Assembly (NCBI RefSeq): GCF_000620705.1 | Contig: NZ_KK211172.1 | Coordinates: 196,963 to 260,962, forward strand | Direction: 5' to 3' | Length of the DNA stretch: 64,000 nt | Source of the DNA: Nocardioides sp. URHA0020 | GTDB lineage: Bacteria > Actinomycetota > Actinomycetes > Propionibacteriales > Nocardioidaceae | Shown: piece by piece, positions 41,190 to 49,870 of the stretch | Layout: every line of letters starts with the position of its first letter | Position numbering within the stretch: the stretch's first letter is position 1 | Position numbers and translations under genes: made by a program | Notes under the pieces: model-generated | The model's database searches: none | What the model was told of the DNA's origin: nothing | The model's input: only the letters and a program-made list of their open reading frames with translations

Positions 41190-42869
41190 TCAGACCAGCA
41201 GCGCTCGTACGGCGTCCCTCGCGGCGACCGGGTCGGCCGCCGAGAGCGCCGCCTCGGCCGCGTCCTCGCACTCGTCCATCGACGCGGTGGCCAGCTGGGC
41301 ACCCACCGGCCGCACGGCGGCCGCGGCCATCGACAGCGAGGTGATGCCCATCCCGACGAGCACGCAGGCGAGCAGCGGGTCGGCCGCGGCCTCGCCGCAG
41401 ACACCGACGGGCTTGCCCGCCTGACGCCCCGCCTCGGCGGTGATCGCGATCAGCTGGAGCACCGCCGGCTGCCACGGGTCGGTGAGGTGCGCGAGGTCGG
41501 TGGCCATCCGGTCGGCGGCCATCGTGTACTGCGTCAGGTCGTTGGTCCCGATCGAGAGGAAGTCGACGACCTCGAGCATCCGGTGGGCGAGCAGCGCGGC
41601 GCTGGGCACCTCGACCATCACGCCGGCCTTCAGCCCCAGGGCGTGCACCTTGTCGGCGAACGCCGCCGCCTCGGCGACGGTCGCGACCATGGGCGCCATC
41701 ACCCAGGTCTCCGTGCCGGTCTCCGCGGCGGCGGCGGCGATGCCGGCCAGTTGCCGGTCGAGCAGCCCCGGGTTGTCGAAGGACAGCCGCAGGCCACGGA
41801 CCCCGAGGGCGGGGTTCTCCTCGCCCTCGTGCGTGGCGAAGGCGACCGGCTTGTCGGAGCCGGCGTCCAGGGTGCGCACGACGACGTACCTCTCGTCGCC
41901 GAAGGCGGTCAGCACCTGACCGTAGATCTCCGCCTGCTCCTCCACCGAGGGCTCCGCCTGGCGGTTCAAGAAGGACAGCTCGGTGCGGAAGAGCCCGACG
42001 CCCTGGACGGGTGCGGTGGAGGCGGAGCGGGCCGACTCGCCGTCGGCGACGTTGGCGAGGATCTTCACGGGTACGCCGTCGGCGGTGGCCCCGGGGCCGG
42101 TCCACGAGGCCAGCGCGGAGCGGGCGACCGCGTCGGCCGAGACCCGTGCGGCGGCGACGGTCGGGTCGGGGTCCGTCTCGATGGTCCCGGCGACGCCGTC
42201 GACCAGCAGGGACCTGCCGCCGTCGATGGTCATCGCCCCGGCGACGCCGACCACGCAGGGGATGCGGAGCTGGCGGGCGATGATCGCGGTGTGGCTGGTC
42301 GGCCCGCCGCGCTCGGTCACCAGCGCCAGCACCAGCCTCGGGTCGAGGCCGGCGGTGTCGGCCGGCGCGAGGTCCTCGGCCACCAGCACGCACGGCGCCT
42401 CCGGCAGGCCGACGCCGGGCTCCGGCTCGCCGACGAGGTGGGCGACGACCCGGCGCTCGATGTCGTGCAGGTCGGTCACCCGCTCGGCCATCAGGCCGCC
42501 CATGCCGGTGAAGACGGTGACGAACTGGTCCACCCCCGCGTGGACGGCGGCGAGCAGGTCGACCTCGGCCCGCAGGTGCTTGCGCACCGCGCCGCGCAGC
42601 CCCTTGTCGCGAGCCAGTCCTGCGCTCGCGGTCAGCACCTGCGCCGCGGCGCCCGACGCGTTGTCCGCCTTGCGCACGAACCCGTCGGCGACCGCCTGCA
42701 CCGCCACGTCGTACGCCGCGAGCGCGGCGTCCGCGTCGGCGTAGGCCGTGCCGTCGAAGCGGTCGATCGCCGCCGAGGACACCTCGGCCCGCACGAGCGA
42801 TGCGGGCCCGAAGGCGACCCCGGGGACGACGGGCGTGCCGCGGAAGGTGGGTGCGGGGCTGGTGACCAT
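41190..42869 (-). CDS. ptsI: PTS enzyme I (phosphoenolpyruvate-protein phosphotransferase)
   Basis: First enzyme of the sugar phosphotransferase system: takes phosphate from PEP onto a histidine and passes it to HPr. The 559-aa protein has the HPr-binding and phospho-His domain with His193 in GGPTSHTAIIARQ, and a PEP-binding TIM barrel with GVGLFRTELSF, VRTLDAGSDKP, IGTNDLTQYTMAADR and active Cys in VGVCGEAAADP. ATG 42869 is taken; GTG 42875 is an alternative. It is divergent from fruR, so the two transcripts probably share the FruR operator region. Confidence 0.96.
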   Translation of the reverse strand: MVTSPAPTFRGTPVVPGVAFGPASLVRAEVSSAAIDRFDGTAYADADAALAAYDVAVQAVADGFVRKADNASGAAAQVLTASAGLARDKGLRGAVRKHLRAEVDLLAAVHAGVDQFVTVFTGMGGLMAERVTDLHDIERRVVAHLVGEPEPGVGLPEAPCVLVAEDLAPADTAGLDPRLVLALVTERGGPTSHTAIIARQLRIPCVVGVAGAMTIDGGRSLLVDGVAGTIETDPDPTVAAARVSADAVARSALASWTGPGATADGVPVKILANVADGESARSASTAPVQGVGLFRTELSFLNRQAEPSVEEQAEIYGQVLTAFGDERYVVVRTLDAGSDKPVAFATHEGEENPALGVRGLRLSFDNPGLLDRQLAGIAAAAAETGTETWVMAPMVATVAEAAAFADKVHALGLKAGVMVEVPSAALLAHRMLEVVDFLSIGTNDLTQYTMAADRMATDLAHLTDPWQPAVLQLIAITAEAGRQAGKPVGVCGEAAADPLLACVLVGMGITSLSMAAAAVRPVGAQLATASMDECEDAAEAALSAADPVAARDAVRALLV

Positions 42870-42895
42870 GGCCACAAGTCAACCAGCCCGCTCCC

Positions 42896-42924
42896 TTGAC
42901 AGTCAACACATTCGGGCGTAAAAC
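42896..42924 (+). promoter_or_regulatory. fruR-fruKA-ptsH promoter
   Basis: TTGACA (42896-42901), 17-bp spacer, TAAAAC (42919-42924). The -35 is a perfect consensus. Transcription would start near 42931, leaving a leader of about 34 nt. Confidence 0.65.
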
Positions 42925-42950
42925 AACACATACACAGATTCACCAACACG
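42904..42950. promoter_or_regulatory. FruR operator: three direct repeats at 20-bp period
   Basis: CAACACAT at 42904, CAACACAT at 42924 and CAACACG at 42944. They lie on the same face of the helix and cover the spacer, the base after the -10 and the leader of the fru promoter. A DeoR-type repressor binding in tandem would block transcription. Confidence 0.65.
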
Positions 42951-42964
42951 AAGGCAGCCACCTG

Positions 42965-43738
42965 ATGACGATGTACGCCGAGGAGCGCCAGCAGGCGATG
43001 GCCCAGCTCGTCACCGAGCGCGGCCGGGTGTCGGTGAACGCGATCGCCGACCAGTTCGACGTCACCACCGAGACGGTGCGGCGCGACCTGTCGGTCCTGG
43101 AGCGGATGGGCCTGCTGCGGCGGGTCCACGGTGGCGCGGTGCCGGCGTCCGCCCTGGCGGTCATCGAGGCCGGGCTGGGTGAGCGCGACCAGGCCAACAC
43201 GGTCGCCAAGGACCGCATCGCCCGCGCCGCCCTCGACCTGCTGCCGCCGGCGGACGGGACCGTGCTGCTCGACGCCGGCTCCACCACCGGCCGCCTGGCC
43301 AGCCTGCTGCCCCGCGACCTGCGGCTCAGCGTCGTCACGCACGCGGTGCCGGTCGCGGCCCGGCTCGCCGGCAGCGCCCAGATCGAGCTGCACCTCCTCC
43401 CCGGCCGGGTCCGACCCACCACCCAGGCCGCCGTCGGCGCCGACACCGTCGCGGCGCTCGGTCAGCTCCGCGCCGACGTCGCCTTCCTCGGCACCAACGG
43501 CCTGACCGTCGAGCACGGCCTCTCCACCCCCGACCGCGAGGAGGCCGCGGCCAAGCGCGCCATGGTCGCCTCGGCGCGCCGCGTCGTGTGCCTCGTGGAC
43601 TCCAGCAAGCTCGGCGTCGAGGCCCCGCTCAGGTTCGCCGCGCTCTGCGAGATCGACGTCGTCGTCACCGACGACGACATCACCGCCGACGACCGTCGCT
43701 CCCTGGTGCGCGCCGGCGTCGAGGTCGTGGTCGCGTGA
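42965..43738 (+). CDS. fruR: DeoR-family transcriptional regulator of the fructose operon
   Basis: A 257-aa DeoR regulator. The N-terminal HTH is RGRVSVNAIADQFDVTTETVRRDL, followed by RVHGGAV, and the C-terminal DeoRC sugar-phosphate sensor domain has LDAGSTTGRLA and FLGTNGLTVEHGLSTPDREEA. It probably represses the operon until fructose 1-phosphate accumulates, as in related systems. ATG 42965 has AAGG about 11 nt upstream; ATG 42971 is an alternative. Its stop overlaps fruK (GTGA). Confidence 0.9.
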   Translation: MTMYAEERQQAMAQLVTERGRVSVNAIADQFDVTTETVRRDLSVLERMGLLRRVHGGAVPASALAVIEAGLGERDQANTVAKDRIARAALDLLPPADGTVLLDAGSTTGRLASLLPRDLRLSVVTHAVPVAARLAGSAQIELHLLPGRVRPTTQAAVGADTVAALGQLRADVAFLGTNGLTVEHGLSTPDREEAAAKRAMVASARRVVCLVDSSKLGVEAPLRFAALCEIDVVVTDDDITADDRRSLVRAGVEVVVA

Positions 43739-44694
43739 TCGTCACCCTGACCGCCAACCCGAGCCACGACCGCACGGTCTCGCTCGCCGGGCGTCTCGAG
43801 CGCGGCGCCGTGATCCGCTCCGAGTCCGTCATCTCCCAGGCCGGCGGCAAGGGCGTCAACATCTCCCGCGCCTCCGTCGCGGCCGGCATCCCGTCGATCG
43901 CCGTGCTGCCCGCCCCCGACGACGACCCCTTCGTCCACGAGCTGCTCGCCGCCGGCATCGACTGCCGCCCGGTCACGACCGTCGGCGACCTGCGGGTCAA
44001 CATCACGATCAGCGAGCCCGACGGCACCACGACCAAGCTCAACAGCCCCGGCCCCACCGTCACGCCGGAGGTCCTGGCCGCCCTCACCGAGTCGCTCCAG
44101 CACCGCGCCGGCCAGGCCGACTGGGTCGTGCTGGCGGGCTCGCTGCCGCCCGGCGCACCCGTGAGCTGGTACGCCGAGCTGGTCGCCGCGCTGCAGGACC
44201 ACGGCGCCCGGATCGCGGTCGACACCTCCGACGCGCCCCTGCGGGCGCTGGTCGACGGCCTCGAGCACGGTGCACCGCACCTGATGAAGCCGAACGGCGA
44301 GGAGCTCGCGTCCTTCACCGGCGGCGACCCCAACACCCTCGAGTCCGACCCCCTGGCCGCGGCACGGGCCGCCGGCACGCTCGTCGACCGCGGGGTCGAG
44401 GCGGTGCTCGCGACCCTCGGGCCGCACGGCGCCGTGCTCGTCACCGCGGAGGGCGCCTGGCACGCCACTCCCCCGGAGACCGTCGTCGTCAGCACGGTCG
44501 GCGCCGGCGACTCCAGCCTCTTCGGCTACCTCCTCGGGGACCTGCGTGCGCAGGGCCCCGACCAACGACTCGCGCTCGCCGTCGCCTACGGCAGCGCGGC
44601 CGCCGGACTCCCCGGCACGACCATCCCGCAACCCCACCAGGTCCGGCCCGAGCTCGTCTCGGTGCGCCGCCTCGACATCACCCCGGGAGGGTGA
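43735..44694 (+). CDS. fruK: 1-phosphofructokinase FruK
   Basis: Phosphorylates fructose 1-phosphate (the product of FruA) to fructose 1,6-bisphosphate. The 319-aa PfkB-family kinase begins VIVTLTANPSHDRTVSL and has GGKGVNISRA, LAGSLPPGAP, KPNGEEL and the catalytic VSTVGAGDSSLFGYL (Asp base). The GTG overlaps the fruR stop by 4 nt. Confidence 0.95.
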   Translation: MIVTLTANPSHDRTVSLAGRLERGAVIRSESVISQAGGKGVNISRASVAAGIPSIAVLPAPDDDPFVHELLAAGIDCRPVTTVGDLRVNITISEPDGTTTKLNSPGPTVTPEVLAALTESLQHRAGQADWVVLAGSLPPGAPVSWYAELVAALQDHGARIAVDTSDAPLRALVDGLEHGAPHLMKPNGEELASFTGGDPNTLESDPLAAARAAGTLVDRGVEAVLATLGPHGAVLVTAEGAWHATPPETVVVSTVGAGDSSLFGYLLGDLRAQGPDQRLALAVAYGSAAAGLPGTTIPQPHQVRPELVSVRRLDITPGG

Positions 44695-44696
44695 CC

Positions 44697-46769
44697 ATGT
44701 CCGAACTCATCAACGCCGATCTGGTCCGCCTCGACGCCGACCTCGGCGCCGAGAAGCACGACGTGATCCGGGCGCTCGCCCGGGTCGTCGACGAGGCCGG
44801 GCGCGCGACCAGCGCCGACCAGCTCGTCGAGGACGCGTTCGCCCGCGAGGCCAAGTCCGGGACCGGCCTCCCGGGCGGGATCGCGATCCCGCACTGCCGC
44901 ACCAGCGGCGTCGCGGACGCGACCCTGGCGTTCGCGCGACTCGCGCCCACCGTGGACTTCGGCGCCAAGGACGGCCCCGCCGACCTGGTCTTCCTGATCG
45001 CCGCCCCGGAGGGCGGCGCCAACACCCACCTGCAGCTGCTCACCAAGCTCGCCCGGTCGCTGGTCAAGACGTCCTTCACCGACGCACTCCGCGCGGCCGA
45101 GACGCCCGCGGAGGTCGCCGCCCTCGTCAACGAGGTCGTCGGCGAGCCGGCACCGGCTCCGGCGTCCGCTCCCCCGCCGGCCGCCCCCGCCGGCCGCCGC
45201 AGCCTGGTCGCCGTGACCGCCTGCCCGACCGGCATCGCGCACACCTACATGGCGGCCGAGGCGCTCGAGGCCGCCGCCGCCAAGGCGGGCGTCGACATCA
45301 CGGTCGAGACCCAGGGGTCCGCCGGCACGACGCCCCTCCCCGCAGCGACCATCGCAGCGGCCGACGCCGTCATCTTCGCCGTCGACGTCGGCGTCCGCGA
45401 CCGCGGCCGGTTCGCCGGCAAGCCGCTGCTGTCCTCGGGCGTCAAGCGCCCCATCGAGCAGGGCGACGCCATGATCGCCGAGGCGCTGCGCCTGGCCGAC
45501 GATCCCCACGCCCCGCGCGTCGAGGGCGGCGGAGCCGACCAGGGCTCCGGGGCCGGCGGCAGCGAGACCGGCGAGAGCTGGGGCGGTCGCACCCGGCGCG
45601 TGCTGATGACCGGCGTCTCGTACATGATCCCGTTCGTCGCCGCCGGCGGCCTGCTGATCGCCCTGAGCTTCCTGCTCGGTGGCTACGAGATCGTCGGGCC
45701 GTACGGCGAGATCGCGGTCAACAACACGATCTTCGACCTCCCGGACCCGCAGGCGCTCGGCCTCGACCACGCGCTCTTCGGGTCGGGTCTCGCGGCGTAC
45801 GTCGGTGCGCTCTTCTTCATCATCGGCAAGACCGCGTTCATGCTCTTCATCCCGGCGCTGGCGGGCTACATCGCCTACGCCATCGCCGACCGCCCCGGCA
45901 TCGCCCCCGGCTTCGTGATGGGTGGCCTGGCCGCCAACCTCTTCAACGTGCAGTCGGCCGACGGCTCGACCTCGCTGCCGGCCACCGGCTTCCTCGGCGC
46001 CATCATCGGCGGCGTGCTCGCCGGCGTGATCGCGCACTGGGTCGCGGGCTGGAAGGTCCCCACCTGGATGCGCGGTCTGATGCCGGTGCTGATCATCCCG
46101 CTCTTCACCTCGATCGTCGCGGGACTGCTGATGATCATGGTGTTCGGCAAGCCGATCGGCTGGCTGATGGACCAGCTCAACGAGGGCCTGAACTCGCTCA
46201 ACGGCAGCAGCGCGATCCTGCTCGGCGTCATCCTCGGCCTGATGATGGCCTTCGACATGGGTGGTCCGCTCAACAAGGTCGCCTACAGCTTCGCCGCCGC
46301 CGGCGTGGGCGGCGCCGCCCTGGCCACCGACGCCCCGCAGCTCAAGATCATGGCCGCGGTGATGCTGGCGGGCATGGTGCCGCCGCTCGCACTCGCCCTG
46401 GCGACCGTCGTCCGCCCCGGTCTCTTCAACCAGGCCGAGCGCGAGAACGGCAAGGCCGCCTGGGCGCTCGGCGCCAGCTTCATCACCGAGGGCGCGATCC
46501 CGTTCGCGGCCGCCGACCCGCTGCGCGTCATCCCGGCGATCATGGCCGGCAGCGCGGTGACCGGTGGTCTCTCGATGGCCCTCGACGTCGGTGTCCGCGC
46601 ACCGCACGGCGGCATCTTCGTGATCTTCGCCGTGAGCAACCTCTTCGGCTACCTCATCGCCCTCGTGGCCGGGACGCTCGTCGGCGCCGCCGGCGTCATC
46701 CTGCTCAAGTCGATCGGTCGCAAGGATCCCGAGACCGTCGACGCCGAGCGCGAGCTCGTCACCGTCTGA
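44697..46769 (+). CDS. fruA: PTS fructose transporter subunit IIABC
   Basis: Takes up fructose and phosphorylates it to fructose 1-phosphate. The 690-aa protein has the order A-B-C. EIIA has phospho-His66 in IPHCRTSG, an Ala/Pro linker follows (about 148-166), EIIB has phospho-Cys176 in AVTACPTGIAHTYMA, and EIIC (about 300-690) has 8-10 TM segments with GGLLIALSFLLGG and FDMGGPLNKVAY. ATG 44697 is preferred, because GGGAGG lies 6 nt upstream; GTG 44691 abuts it. Confidence 0.95.
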   Translation: MSELINADLVRLDADLGAEKHDVIRALARVVDEAGRATSADQLVEDAFAREAKSGTGLPGGIAIPHCRTSGVADATLAFARLAPTVDFGAKDGPADLVFLIAAPEGGANTHLQLLTKLARSLVKTSFTDALRAAETPAEVAALVNEVVGEPAPAPASAPPPAAPAGRRSLVAVTACPTGIAHTYMAAEALEAAAAKAGVDITVETQGSAGTTPLPAATIAAADAVIFAVDVGVRDRGRFAGKPLLSSGVKRPIEQGDAMIAEALRLADDPHAPRVEGGGADQGSGAGGSETGESWGGRTRRVLMTGVSYMIPFVAAGGLLIALSFLLGGYEIVGPYGEIAVNNTIFDLPDPQALGLDHALFGSGLAAYVGALFFIIGKTAFMLFIPALAGYIAYAIADRPGIAPGFVMGGLAANLFNVQSADGSTSLPATGFLGAIIGGVLAGVIAHWVAGWKVPTWMRGLMPVLIIPLFTSIVAGLLMIMVFGKPIGWLMDQLNEGLNSLNGSSAILLGVILGLMMAFDMGGPLNKVAYSFAAAGVGGAALATDAPQLKIMAAVMLAGMVPPLALALATVVRPGLFNQAERENGKAAWALGASFITEGAIPFAAADPLRVIPAIMAGSAVTGGLSMALDVGVRAPHGGIFVIFAVSNLFGYLIALVAGTLVGAAGVILLKSIGRKDPETVDAERELVTV

Positions 46770-46810
46770 TCCCCCCGCCCCACCTCAACCTCGACCCACA
46801 GGAGCACCGC

Positions 46811-47071
46811 ATGCCCAGCAAGACCGTCGCTGTCGGCTCGTCCGTCGGCCTGCACGCCCGGCCCGCCCAGATCATCTCCGAGGCCGTCGAGGAGCTCGAC
46901 GTGGAGGTGCTGCTCGGCATCCCCGGCGACGAGGCCGTCGACGCCAGCTCGTCGCTGCTGATCATGACCCTCGGCGCCGGCCCCGGCGACCTGGTCGAGG
47001 TCACCAGTGATGACCAGGGCGCGCTCGACGCCATCGTGGCGCTGGTCGAGAAGGACCTGGACGCCTCCTAG
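46811..47071 (+). CDS. ptsH: Phosphocarrier protein HPr
   Basis: Carries phosphate from enzyme I to FruA. The 86-aa protein has the active His15 in VGLHARPAQ and a serine-rich site around Ser46 (DASSSLLIM), the usual regulatory position. ATG 46811 has AGGAG 6 nt upstream. It is the last gene of fruR-fruK-fruA-ptsH; its ptsI partner is transcribed divergently at the other end. Confidence 0.95.
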   Translation: MPSKTVAVGSSVGLHARPAQIISEAVEELDVEVLLGIPGDEAVDASSSLLIMTLGAGPGDLVEVTSDDQGALDAIVALVEKDLDAS

Positions 47072-47101
47072 GCCCCGGCAGGTCCGGGTCGCGTGGTCCG
47101 T

Positions 47102-47121
47102 GCGGGCGCTCCGGCGCCCGC
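47102..47121. terminator. ptsH terminator hairpin
   Basis: GCGGGCGC pairs with GCGCCCGC around a TCCG tetraloop, between the convergent ptsH and membrane-protein genes. Confidence 0.7.
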
Positions 47122-47138
47122 GCGGGCGCACGGCCCTG

Positions 47139-48110
47139 CTAGCCGCGGGCGCGCAGCGCCAGGTAGACCGCGCGCACGCCGACGGCCCGCTCGAGCTCAC
47201 GCATCACGCTGCCGAAGAACTGCTCGCGGTAGGCGTCGTCGATGACCGTCGACACCGTCAGGTAGAGCCCCGAGAAGGCGGCCAGGAAGGTCGACACCTG
47301 CACGAGCGCGCGCGAGGGGCTGAACGGGTCGGGGGTCTGCCAGGCCTCCATCACGGTGTCGCTCATGATCAGCGACCCGAAGATCATCAGGAACGCGAAG
47401 ACCGACAGCGAGAGCAGCACGACCTGGACGAACTGGACGATGATCAGGACCAGGATCAGGTTCCAGCGCTCGTAGCCGGTGACCTCGGCGTACGACGCCG
47501 GGTCGGCCCCCGGGTCGTCCAGCAGCTCGCGGCACGCGTCGGCCAGCGGCGTCTTCGCGCAGGTGCGGAGCAGGAACTCGTCGTCGACCTCGTCGTCGGC
47601 GCGGTCGACCTCCTCGGGGAGGCGGACGAAGAGGAACGCCACCGCCAGCGTGGCGAAGAGCAGCACCACGAGCCACAGCGCGCCGACGCTCAGGTTGCCG
47701 CCGACCTGCCACATCTCGGTGTTGATGAAGAGGAACGTGATCGCGAGCAGCAGCAGCGGCAGCGCCCGGGTGGTCATCGGGAGCAGCAGCCGCAGGCTGC
47801 CCGACGTGCGGCTGAGCGCCCAGCCCACGATCGGACGGGCGCGCAGGGCGGTGAGGGCGTACCACAGTGCGGCCAGGAGCACGATCGACAGCAGCACGGC
47901 CGGTCCGGCCGTGATCTCGTCGGAGAACCACGCCAGCCCGACCCCTGCCGCGATCGCCACGGCCACCACGCCCACCAGCAACGGGAGCGTGCGCCCCGGC
48001 CGCAGCGCCGCGCGCACGGCGGCCCGCTCGTCCGGCACGAAGTACGGCAGCCCGTGCTTCTGGAACCACACCTCCGCCGCGGCCAGCGGCTCGACGACCT
48101 CGGCCGTCAT
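47139..48110 (-). CDS. Integral membrane protein of unknown function
   Basis: A 323-aa protein with about six TM segments (about 43-62, 68-86, 112-130, 140-160, 215-240 and 270-290). An acidic cytosolic stretch (EEVDRADDEVDDEFLL) lies in the middle. The N-terminus has WFQKHGLPYFVPDERAA, seen in a group of actinobacterial hypothetical membrane proteins. No transport motif was recognised. The ATG at 48110 overlaps the ribF stop by 4 nt, so it is co-translated with ribF. Confidence 0.72.
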   Translation of the reverse strand: MTAEVVEPLAAAEVWFQKHGLPYFVPDERAAVRAALRPGRTLPLLVGVVAVAIAAGVGLAWFSDEITAGPAVLLSIVLLAALWYALTALRARPIVGWALSRTSGSLRLLLPMTTRALPLLLLAITFLFINTEMWQVGGNLSVGALWLVVLLFATLAVAFLFVRLPEEVDRADDEVDDEFLLRTCAKTPLADACRELLDDPGADPASYAEVTGYERWNLILVLIIVQFVQVVLLSLSVFAFLMIFGSLIMSDTVMEAWQTPDPFSPSRALVQVSTFLAAFSGLYLTVSTVIDDAYREQFFGSVMRELERAVGVRAVYLALRARG

Positions 48111-49042
48111 CGGCCGAGCAGCTCGCGGGCGCGGTCGACGTCGGCTGTCATCTGCTCCACGAGCGCCTCGATCGAGTCGTAGGCGACCATGCCGCGCAGC
48201 CGCTCGACGAAGCTGACCTCGACCTCGACGCCGTACAGCTCGAGGTCGGTCCGGTCGAGCACGTAGCTCTCGACGCGACGCTCGCGCACGCCGTCGAAGG
48301 TCGGGTTGGTGCCGACGCTGATCGCGGCCGGGTAGACCTCACCGGTGTCGCGGCGCCGCAGCCACCCGGCGTACACGCCGTCGGGCGGCGCGGCGGTCAT
48401 CGCGTTGGTCGGCACGTTGGCGGTCGGGAAGCCCAGGCCGCGGCCGCGCTGGTCGCCCTGGACGACCACCCCGCGCACGGCGTACGGCCGGCCCAGCGCC
48501 TCGGCGGCGCCGGCGACGTCACCGGCGGCCAGGCTCATCCGGACGTACGTCGAGGACCACACCTGCGGTCCACCGTCGAGCGGGATCCCCTCGGCGGTGA
48601 AGCCGAGCCGGGCGCCGGCCTCGCGCAGCGTCGCCACGTCCCCGGCCGCCCGGCTGCCGAAGCGGAAGTTGGCGCCGACGACGACCACCGCGGCGTGCAG
48701 GCTGGTCACCAGCACCCGCTCGATGAACTCCTCCGGCGACCAGCCGGCCACGGTGCGGTCGAAGGGCACGGCGAGGACGTGGTCCGCGCCGACCGAGCCG
48801 AGCAGCTCGGCGCGGACCGCGAGGGAGGTCAGCGTCGTCGGCGCGTGCTCGGGACGCAGCACCGCCATCGGGTGTGGGTCGAAGGTGACCGCGACCACGG
48901 GCAGCGACCGCTCGTCGGCGATCTGCCGCGCGCGGGCCAGCACGTGACGGTGGCCGAGGTGCACCCCGTCGAAGTTCCCGATCACCACGGCGGTCGGACC
49001 GAGGTCGGCCGGGACCTCGTCGAGGGAGCGCCAGATCTGCAC
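48107..49042 (-). CDS. ribF: Bifunctional riboflavin kinase/FAD synthetase
   Basis: Makes FMN and FAD from riboflavin. The 311-aa protein has an N-terminal FAD synthetase (nucleotidyltransferase) domain with GNFDGVHLGHRHVL and SSTYVR, and a C-terminal flavokinase domain with RGLGFPTANV and GVYAGWL, NPTFDG. GTG 49042 follows a TAGAGT element by 6 nt. ribF normally sits between truB and rpsO; here it is separated from both by inserted genes. Confidence 0.95.
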   Translation of the reverse strand: MQIWRSLDEVPADLGPTAVVIGNFDGVHLGHRHVLARARQIADERSLPVVAVTFDPHPMAVLRPEHAPTTLTSLAVRAELLGSVGADHVLAVPFDRTVAGWSPEEFIERVLVTSLHAAVVVVGANFRFGSRAAGDVATLREAGARLGFTAEGIPLDGGPQVWSSTYVRMSLAAGDVAGAAEALGRPYAVRGVVVQGDQRGRGLGFPTANVPTNAMTAAPPDGVYAGWLRRRDTGEVYPAAISVGTNPTFDGVRERRVESYVLDRTDLELYGVEVEVSFVERLRGMVAYDSIEALVEQMTADVDRARELLGR

Positions 49043-49048
49043 GGCACG

Positions 49049-49054
49049 ACTCTA
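49049..49054 (-). promoter_or_regulatory. -10 element TAGAGT of ribF, leaderless-type
   Basis: Minus-strand TAGAGT, 6 nt before the GTG at 49042 and just after the DUF998 stop codon. Confidence 0.5.
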
Positions 49055-49756
49055 TCGGCGTCCCGACACGCGATTCACCCGACCGGCGAGGAAGACGGGC
49101 CAGCCGACCGCCACGAGCACGAGCGCGCGCTGCACGATGCCGCCCTCGTCGCCGTACGCACCCGAGCCGAACCAGACCATCAGGACCAGCGCGGCGACCG
49201 CTGCCGCGCGGGTCGGTCGGGCCAGGTGGCCGAGCCCAGGAGTGCGTCGCAGACCGGCCGCGAGGAGGAAGAGTCCGACGACCAGGGCCACGAAGAGCAC
49301 CAGCGAGGCCAGGTTGTGCACCACGTGCCCGCCCGAGACCGTGCCCGCCTTCTCGCGCGCCACGCAGGAGGCCGAGACCAGCGGGGAGCAGTCGAGCCGC
49401 GCGAACGACACGACCACGGAGGTCGCCCCGGCCAGGATCACGAGCACCGCACCGGCGACGCCGGCCTTGCCCGAGAGCGTGCGGACCAGGACGACGCCGG
49501 CCGACAGGAGCGCGAGCGTCAACCCCAGAAAGCCGACGATCATGACGCCGGGCGCCGTGGCGTCGTGGGCGGCCAGCGAGCTCATCGCGTCGCTGCGGTG
49601 GCTGTAGCCGGGGTTCAGGACCCCGCCGACGACGACGGCTGCGACGAAGACACCGAGGCCCAGGGCGCTGGCCCGCCCCAGGCGGGACAGGGCCGGGCGA
49701 GGTGTGGTCCCGCCCTCCGCGGCTCGATGATCGGTGGTGGTGGTGCTGCTGTGCAT
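49052..49756 (-). CDS. DUF998 membrane protein
   Basis: A 234-aa protein with about six TM segments and the DUF998 layout: an early GYSHRSDAMSSLAAHDA segment, a conserved Cys-containing loop (DCSPLVSASCVAREKAG), and VHNLASLVLFVAL. Its function is unknown. ATG 49756 has GAGGAG 6 nt upstream. It is divergent from the AfsR-like regulator (114 bases apart), and may be a target of it. Confidence 0.82.
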   Translation of the reverse strand: MHSSTTTTDHRAAEGGTTPRPALSRLGRASALGLGVFVAAVVVGGVLNPGYSHRSDAMSSLAAHDATAPGVMIVGFLGLTLALLSAGVVLVRTLSGKAGVAGAVLVILAGATSVVVSFARLDCSPLVSASCVAREKAGTVSGGHVVHNLASLVLFVALVVGLFLLAAGLRRTPGLGHLARPTRAAAVAALVLMVWFGSGAYGDEGGIVQRALVLVAVGWPVFLAGRVNRVSGRR

Positions 49757-49856
49757 GGCGACTCCTCGCTCGGGCGCACCGGGTCGGTGCGCGATGGGAC
49801 CGACGGTTCCGCGAGCGCCTTGCACAAAACTTGACGCGCTGCCGCGCGGGCGCCAC

Positions 49857-49862
49857 TAGGGT
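49857..49862 (+). promoter_or_regulatory. -10 element TAGGGT of the AfsR-like gene, leaderless-type
   Basis: TAGGGT lies 8 nt before the ATG at 49871. A TTGACG at 49831-49836 could be the -35, but the spacer is 20 bp. Confidence 0.5.
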
Positions 49863-49870
49863 GTGCGGAC

